Program-made: the position numbers and the translations under genes
The notes under the pieces: model-generated
The model's input: only the letters and a program-made list of their open reading frames with translations
What the model was told of the DNA's origin: nothing
The model's database searches: none
In this document: positions 58,582 to 64,000 of the stretch, piece by piece
How positions within the stretch are numbered: the first letter of the stretch is position 1
Layout of the letters: each line of letters starts with the position of its first letter
NCBI RefSeq assembly: GCF_037975245.1
Contig: NC_092570.1
Location: 12,937,001-13,001,000 of the forward strand
Direction: 5' to 3'
From: Apostichopus japonicus
Taxonomy: Eukaryota; Echinodermata; Holothuroidea; Aspidochirotida; Stichopodidae
Length of the DNA: 64,000 nt

Positions 58582-59265
58582 ATTGCTTCGAAATGAGAAA
58601 CTTGCATTCGGGGGTATATACTGCCAAAAACATATCCTCTTTAACTTCCTTTTAGAGTATTAGATGCAATTTGTATTTTCAAAGGAAACTGCATACATGT
58701 GGCAATCTAGCAATGTTATAATTATAAAATTCAGCTTGGTCAGTGAAGTATTCAATTTCAAGTATGCCAAGTCATTGCTACAAAAATTTGATTCATATGT
58801 AACTTTTCCCAGTTTGGATATTTACCCCAGAATTGCTTGTGACATCAGTGTCAGCAAAATAAACAATTTATCAGTCATTACAATTCATCTCTTCAGAAAT
58901 GTTTAAAAGTGGGTTTCTTAAAACAGTTGGAAGAAAGAGACATAAAGTTTAATATACAACACGGTCCTCACAAAGCAAATGTACAGAGAATGTACAGAGA
59001 ATGTACAGAGAAACCAAATTCACCCTACCATATCGGTTATCCAGTACTTTATTCAAGTGAAATACTTGTCTATTTTACTTCAGTGAAATTGTACTTTGCT
59101 CAAATTTACTTCTGGTTGAATTGTATCTAGCCGTATTATATTCACTTGATTGACAAAACTTTGGTTTTCTTAGTAAAGAGATCGTGCTGAATTTGTATAA
59201 ACAGTTCAATGGTTAGGCCTCATCGTGATTATGCTGCGCTGGCTTGGAATCATTATATCAAAAAC
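58582..59265. other. Flank between the possible exon and the retrotransposon
   Basis: AT-rich; no feature recognised except a 10-bp triple repeat gtacagagaat near 58980-59010. Confidence 0.4.
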
Positions 59266-59591
59266 TGTAGCTCCTTGGACTAACACCCTTGATCTGTGAA
59301 TGGTTGTAAAGTTCTCTACTCCAAAGAATACACCGACAGTATAGAATATATTGTATTCGACTTGTCGCTTCTATTTCTAAATCAGTTCTACTTCTTAATA
59401 ACAATATGTACATGAATTTAATACAGTGGGAACAAACAGGGTGAATCATACATTGTTTATGTATAAAGATAAGAGTATCGACTACTGGAGGGAGAGAGGT
59501 CAAAAGGCCACAGCAACGAGACCACAGATTATAAATGAGCCTAGCTGCAGTTACTTAAAGGGGTAGCACATTGTATATCTTGGATATTACA
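59266..59591 (-). repeat. Probable 3' LTR, about 326 bp
   Basis: It starts TGTAATATCC at 59591, immediately after a purine-rich tract, and probably ends at GGAGCTACA (59266), giving TGT...ACA ends. A TTTATAATC (TATA-like) lies about 60 bp in. The end position is a guess, because the other LTR is not in view for comparison. Confidence 0.55.
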
Positions 59592-59605
59592 TTCCTCCTT
59601 CACTT
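59592..59605 (-). other. Polypurine tract
   Basis: AAGTGAAGGAGGAA on the minus strand directly precedes the TGTAATA start of the LTR, the usual plus-strand primer position in LTR retrotransposons. Confidence 0.65.
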
Positions 59606-59875
59606 TAGATAAAAACACTCTATTAAAACATAGATTGTGAAAGTGAAAAACATCACACAGTAAGCTATGGTAAGATATATTGTAATTAGCTTAAGCTTCG
59701 TTTAACAAACTACACGAAAAGTAAATCATGTGATTGTGAATGCATTTGCAAGATGATAAAATTATTACTACATGTACGCTAAATGATATACCAAAACTAT
59801 TACGGGTGGAAATGAGTGAGAATGCTGAATCATTTTGACAAAACTCACATCTATCTTTGCACTTCCAAAAACACT

Positions 59876-60944
59876 TTAAGGTGGTTTATACCAGTCAGGT
59901 GAGACCCTGTTCCGTCTGGGATAGACTCGTCTTTCAGGGTTATTAATCATCACCTGAGGTCTGGGGGGGGGGGTGTTGTGATGTTAAAATCACCAACATC
60001 GCTGAGGTCTTTTGAATGACACATCTTAAAAAATGATGAATTTCTTGTAATTTTGTGACCATTGGGTCCATCACGACATGCAGTTATCATTGAGCCCTTG
60101 ACATTAACAACCTTGTATGGGGTCGGATCAAACGGAGTAGAAAACTTGTTTTGCTTAGGTTGTTATACTAGGACAATATCACCTAATTTAAACGAATGTG
60201 GTTTGGCCTTGTCCTTACAATCTGCAGACGACTTCATATTATCTTTCTTAAGTCTATCTCTTTCCCTTATTTTCACATCATTTTGAGAACTTGTGAGCTG
60301 AGGAAGTTTTACACGAATTGGTCTTCCAAACAACAACTCATACGGGGGTTTAGATGTTGTAGAATGGGGAGTTGCTCGATAATTTCTAAGAAAAGTGTAC
60401 AACTCCTGATGCCAATTTTTGCCTTCAACTCGAGCAGCACGAATTGTTTTCTGAATAGTTTGCATAAAGCGTTCTGCTTCAGCGTTTGCTTTTGGCCAAA
60501 GTGGGGTGATCTTTCTGTGATGAAAGTCTAAGTAATCAGCAAATTGCTTGAAAATTTCGCCTGAGAACGGAGGACCATTATCTGTTTTGACACTTTCTGG
60601 GATTCCAAATGTGGAAAATATCTTGTCCAACTTAGGAATCACTGAATTGGCAGAATTCGAATTGAGTATCTCTACCACCGGGTATCTTGAGTACTCATCA
60701 ATCACAACCATTAAATACTCCCCTGTTGGAAACGGTCCACAGAAATCAACACTTACACTTTGCCAAGGATTACTTGGAAGGTCGGACATTTTCAATGGTT
60801 CAAACGAACTCTTAGGAACAGTTACTGCACATGCATGACATTTCTTCACCATGTCTTCAGTTAGCTTATCTATTGAAGGAAACCACACTTTTTCTCTCAA
60901 CAACTGTTTGGTTTTTACAACCCCCTGATGTCCTTCATGAGCCA
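59876..60944 (-). pseudogene. Gypsy integrase, one frameshift and one stop
   Basis: This contains an HHCC-type zinc domain (AHEGHQG ... CHACAV, about 60840-60944). The rve catalytic core has Asp in VDFCGPF, Asp in KTDNGPPF and Glu in NAEAERFMQ, so the D-D-E triad is intact. A C-terminal domain follows with SFKLGDIVLV. There a TAA at 60163-60165 interrupts the frame, but it continues open for about 95 codons with gypsy-typical text (FDPTPYKVVNVKGSMITA) to a natural stop at 59876. The frame is offset from RNase H by a single-base loss near 60945. Confidence 0.92.
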
Positions 60945-62465
60945 GTTGAAGAACTTGAGCCGTAATTCTTTGGGAATTACAATGCGGGTTCCTCTCAATA
61001 TCAAATTTTGATCAGCATGAATTGTCAATTCATCACGAATATGAAAATATGGCAGCAATTCTGGGTAGCGCTTTTTAGCGTCATGCCAATTATCATGATG
61101 CATTGCATCAGAGACTTTCTGTAACAGAGTGTCTGCTTGAGTGACCTCTTTAATTTTATCAATATTCATGGCTTTTGGTGTAGCATGAAAAGCAACAAAA
61201 TTGATATATTGCTCCGTTTTAGTACAATCATCCTTACACAACACCTCATTGAGAGGGTGGCGTGACATATAGTCAGCCGGATTTGATCTGCCTTCCTTGT
61301 GAACTACCTTAAAGACATTCGGTTGGAGTCGCAAACTCCATCGTTCTATGCGCGCTGGCGGTTTCGATGCAGGATTGTTGAAAATGTATTCCAACGGTTT
61401 GTGATCAGTGACCAAAACAAACTCCTTGCCATACAAAAACAAATGAAAATGCTCACACGCCCAAACAATCGCCAATGCTTCTCGCTCAGTTTGCGAGTAT
61501 TTTTGTTCTGTGGGCGTAAGTGACCTACTTGCATACGCAACCACTTTAGCAGGTGCCTGGGGATTTGACCCCTGTGCTAATATGGCCCCTAATCCTACTG
61601 GGCTTGCATCAACCACAACCTCTGTTTCTTTGCTAGCATCAAAAAAAGCATTAACAGTGTTCTTAGACAAAGTTTCTTTGATAGTATCCAATGCCTGCTG
61701 ATGTCGGGGTGTCCAGTTCCACTGTTCATCTTTCTTGATGAGATTCCTCAATGGTAACGATATAGTAGCCAAGTTAGGGATGAATCTTGCGCAATAGTTG
61801 ACCATTCCCAAAAGACTACGAACCTCGCTCGCGTTAGACGGCGGTTCCAGCTCATTGATCGCTTTTACTTTTCTTGGATCGACAGTGACTCCATCGGCAC
61901 TAAATCTGTATCCATAGAAATCTATTGTGGTTTTCTCAAACTCACATTTGGCACGGTTGAGCGTTAAATTATTTTTGCTCAATCTCTCAAACACCTCTTT
62001 CAGAGCTTTATCATGATCATTCTGTGTTTTTCCATACACCAGAATGTCGTCACTCACATTCAATACTCCTGGAATTCCATCCAACACTTGACAAATAATA
62101 TTTTGAAATAATTCCGCAGCAGAATTTATCCCAAAACTAAGTCGCTTGTACCTCCAAAGGCCTGTATGTGTGGTAAACGTTGTAATGTACCGAGAATCTG
62201 GGTGAAGTTCGATTTGATGATAGCCTTTGTTTAAATCCAGTTTCGAAAAGAGCTTTGCACCATTAATATCATGTATGATGTCATCGACTGTCGGCATTAG
62301 ATGTCTTTCCCTTTTGATTGCTTTATTCGGCTGGCGCATGTCTACACAGATTCTGATGTCATCAGGTCTGTTTGCTTTAGGTGTTACTACAATGGGCGAA
62401 ACCCATGGGGTGGGACAATCTTTAACTCTTTCAATGACATCACTTCTTTCCAGTTCATTGAGTTC
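60915..62465 (-). pseudogene. Gypsy reverse transcriptase and RNase H
   Basis: The frame is continuous from about 62465 to 60945. RT motifs in order: FSKLDLNKGYHQIEL, YKRLSFGINSAAELFQ, and the catalytic box VSDDILVYG, where YxDD is replaced by VSDD, as in some gypsy lineages. The thumb/connection text YGYRFSADGVTVDPRKV follows. RNase H (about 61660-61330) has VVDASPVGLGAILAQ, TEREALAIVWACEHF and LVTDHKPLEYIF. After this comes a spacer leading to the integrase zinc domain. It is joined to gag-protease by a one-base frameshift near 62465, which could be decay, error, or (less likely) programmed. Confidence 0.93.
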
Positions 62466-63861
62466 TTGTCAACTTTTCTTCGTAGGTGAAAGGGTATGCG
62501 CCGGTGTTGTTGAGTGACTGGGGTTACGGTTTCATCGATATGTAATTTGGCTTTGCAATGAGCCAACTTACCAATGCCTGTGAATAGATTATCATGTTCC
62601 ATGACCAGTTTCTCCATCGATTCCGATACAGTCGGGGAAGCGGTCTGGTTAACATTAATATGTAGCACATTTAACCGGGTTGCTGTTTCATATCCAAGGA
62701 GACAACCACAATTTCCTTGAACTACGTAAAACATTGCTGTTGTTGACATACTTGAAGTCTGGATTTCACCACGAAATTTTCCTTTAAGCATAAGCAAATT
62801 CTTGCCATAACCATACAACTTTATGTCAGACTTCTGAAGCTGGGGTCTGGGGTGCATGCGAATGAATGTTTCTTCATCTATAATGTTAACTTTTGCCCCC
62901 GAATCGATCAAAGCTGTAATTTCCGTATGTTCCACTTTAACACTTACGGATGGACCAGAGGACGCACTGCCTATTCGACTAATAACAAATGTGTAACTTA
63001 CGTTATCGTCGTCGTGCGAAGTAGTACTCTTGCTTTGCTCAGACTCTTTAGATGTCTCAATATTATTAAGTCCCTTGCGTCGATTGTCAATTTTGTGTTG
63101 CTGAGGTTTGGTCCGTGTAGATTGACACATTCGGGCATAGTGTCCAATCTTTCCGCAACTGTGACATACCTTTCCTTTAACAGGACACAGTCCTTGATGA
63201 GGAAAATCATGTCCACACTGGTAACATTTCTTCTTTGAGCGTGATTCCGATTGTTTCTTCACATTCGGCTTCCATTTCGGTTTTTGTTGTCTTTCTCTGA
63301 CCCACTGAACCTGTCCATAACTTGAACTTTCGATCTCTCTGGCCTCCTTTTCGCACATTTCACTAGCGCGGCCACTGTCTAGCACCTGGGTTAATGTCAT
63401 CGTGTGATCTTTCAGAATGTTCCGTCGTAGTGATGAAGAGATACAACCTTGCAGAATTTGTGATTTGATCTCTTTATCTAGCTCAGAAAATTGACAGTGC
63501 TTCGCTAACTGTCTCAGTCTAGTGGCAAACATGTCCAGAGTTTCGCTCGAATCTTGTTTGGACTGTCTGAACTTGTATACTTCAAACTCAACATTCTTGG
63601 CGGGTTGAAAATAAGTAGACAAACTTTCCTTGGCTTTCACATAATCAGTAGCTTCACCAGTGTCACTGAGAGTGTGAAAAATATCTAAAACACTTTCTCC
63701 AGCAAAATGTAACAACATCGCTCTCTTGCGTGTATTGTCTTTGATGTTGAATGCAATGAAAAGTTTTCCAGTCTAGCAATCCACTTTTCCCAACGACTCC
63801 CAACATCTGCTTGATCAGATCCATTACCGAAACCAAATTCCGGAAACTGAAGATTCGCCAT
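62387..63861 (-). pseudogene. Gypsy gag and protease, frameshifted
   Basis: The ATG at 63861 (MANLQFPEFGFG) starts gag. A one-base shift near 63757 moves the frame, which then runs to 62387. The retrotransposon gag domain includes ESLSTYFQPAKNVEFEVYKF. Two zinc knuckles are visible: CYQCGHDFPHQGLC and CHSCGKIGHYARMC (CX2CX4HX4C). The aspartic protease has ALIDSGAKVNII (active-site DSGA) and a later LLGYETATRLNVL. The final residues after KVDKN are out of frame with RT. Confidence 0.92.
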
Positions 63862-64000
63862 TTTCACAGTCAGAAAATACAAACTTTGGGGACTTTTAAG
63901 ATAGTGAGAACTTGAAGATTTTTATAATCCGGTTTCACTACAGAGAACTGTTGTCAGATTTTTTTTTTTTGCAGATTTTTATAATCTGAATGAGGAATGG
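63862..64000 (-). other. Gypsy 5' untranslated leader
   Basis: Lies upstream of gag on the minus strand. It contains a partial duplication (gattataaaaatctgc and gattataaaaatcttc) and an A run at 63960-63971. No primer-binding site complementary to a tRNA 3' end was recognised. Confidence 0.5.

Larger units (their letters stand above)
59266..64000 (-). mobile_element. Ty3/Gypsy LTR retrotransposon, 5' end cut by the window edge
   Basis: Minus-strand order is gag - protease - reverse transcriptase - RNase H - integrase - polypurine tract - LTR, the Ty3/Gypsy (Metaviridae) order. There is no envelope-like frame between integrase and LTR. The coding regions are long and conserved, but three single-base frameshifts (near 63757, 62465 and 60945) and one stop (60163-60165) inactivate them. 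The 5' LTR and primer-binding site are beyond 64000 or not recognisable. Confidence 0.93.

Noticed and set aside
60196-63238. Plus-strand open frames across the retrotransposon
   Set aside because: They are antisense to the conserved gag-pol frames and carry no domains.

Overview
The window looks like nuclear DNA of a marine invertebrate animal. It shows split exons with consensus GT/AG splice sites, a single-pass immunoglobulin-superfamily receptor, a Ty3/Gypsy retrotransposon, two kinds of LINE, tRNA-derived SINEs, many non-autonomous DNA transposons and abundant microsatellites. An echinoderm (for example a sea cucumber or sea urchin) would fit the foldback-type elements and the TGACC-rich repeats, but this is inference: no lineage-diagnostic gene is present. 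Most of the sequence is repeats, and little of it codes for host protein.

Layout, left to right. Positions 1-5457 hold a GC-rich, low-complexity stretch with a 146-bp tandem duplication, three NFI-like palindromes, and one good protein-coding exon on the minus strand (3706-4186) of an unidentified acidic protein. A 2096-bp unit is then tandemly duplicated with no difference found (5458-9649). Positions 10109-12671 are a hairpin-ended element made of TGACC-rich modules. Positions 14361-21894 hold two hAT-like MITEs, a tRNA-derived SINE and a 2.06-kb element with perfect 16-bp TIRs, a TA duplication and ten copies of GTGACTCGCGTGAC. Positions 24060-25660 are a dead Tx1/L1-like LINE.

Two diverged direct copies of one multi-kilobase segment follow. 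Copy A is 26667-33260 and copy B is 42524-58195. Each carries, in the same order, a LINE on the minus strand, a DDE integrase-core pseudogene on the plus strand, and a protein-kinase pseudogene on the minus strand. Comparing the copies dates events: copy B received a TGACC-module element (44169-46824) and a 4.87-kb nested insertion (47563-52432), and each copy has its own deletions. Between the copies lies the best host gene, an apparently intronless three-Ig-domain receptor (37166-38479) with NPVY and PDZ-ligand motifs in its tail.

The right end (59266 to beyond 64000) is a minus-strand Ty3/Gypsy element with one LTR, gag-protease, RT-RNase H and integrase. It is inactivated by three frameshifts and one stop, so it is fairly young but dead.

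The most unusual object is the hAT-like 3.0-kb element at 48617-51616. It has 8-bp target duplications and an inner pair of long inverted repeats. Two arrays of about 19 and 23 TGATATCA-centred units flank a unique core with a 152-aa reading frame. A smaller element of similar architecture, with TCGATTTAAATCGA units and 64-bp TIRs, sits at 31693-32351, and an ACGTACGT palindrome array lies at 29635-29885. Together they suggest a group of palindrome-array foldback transposons.
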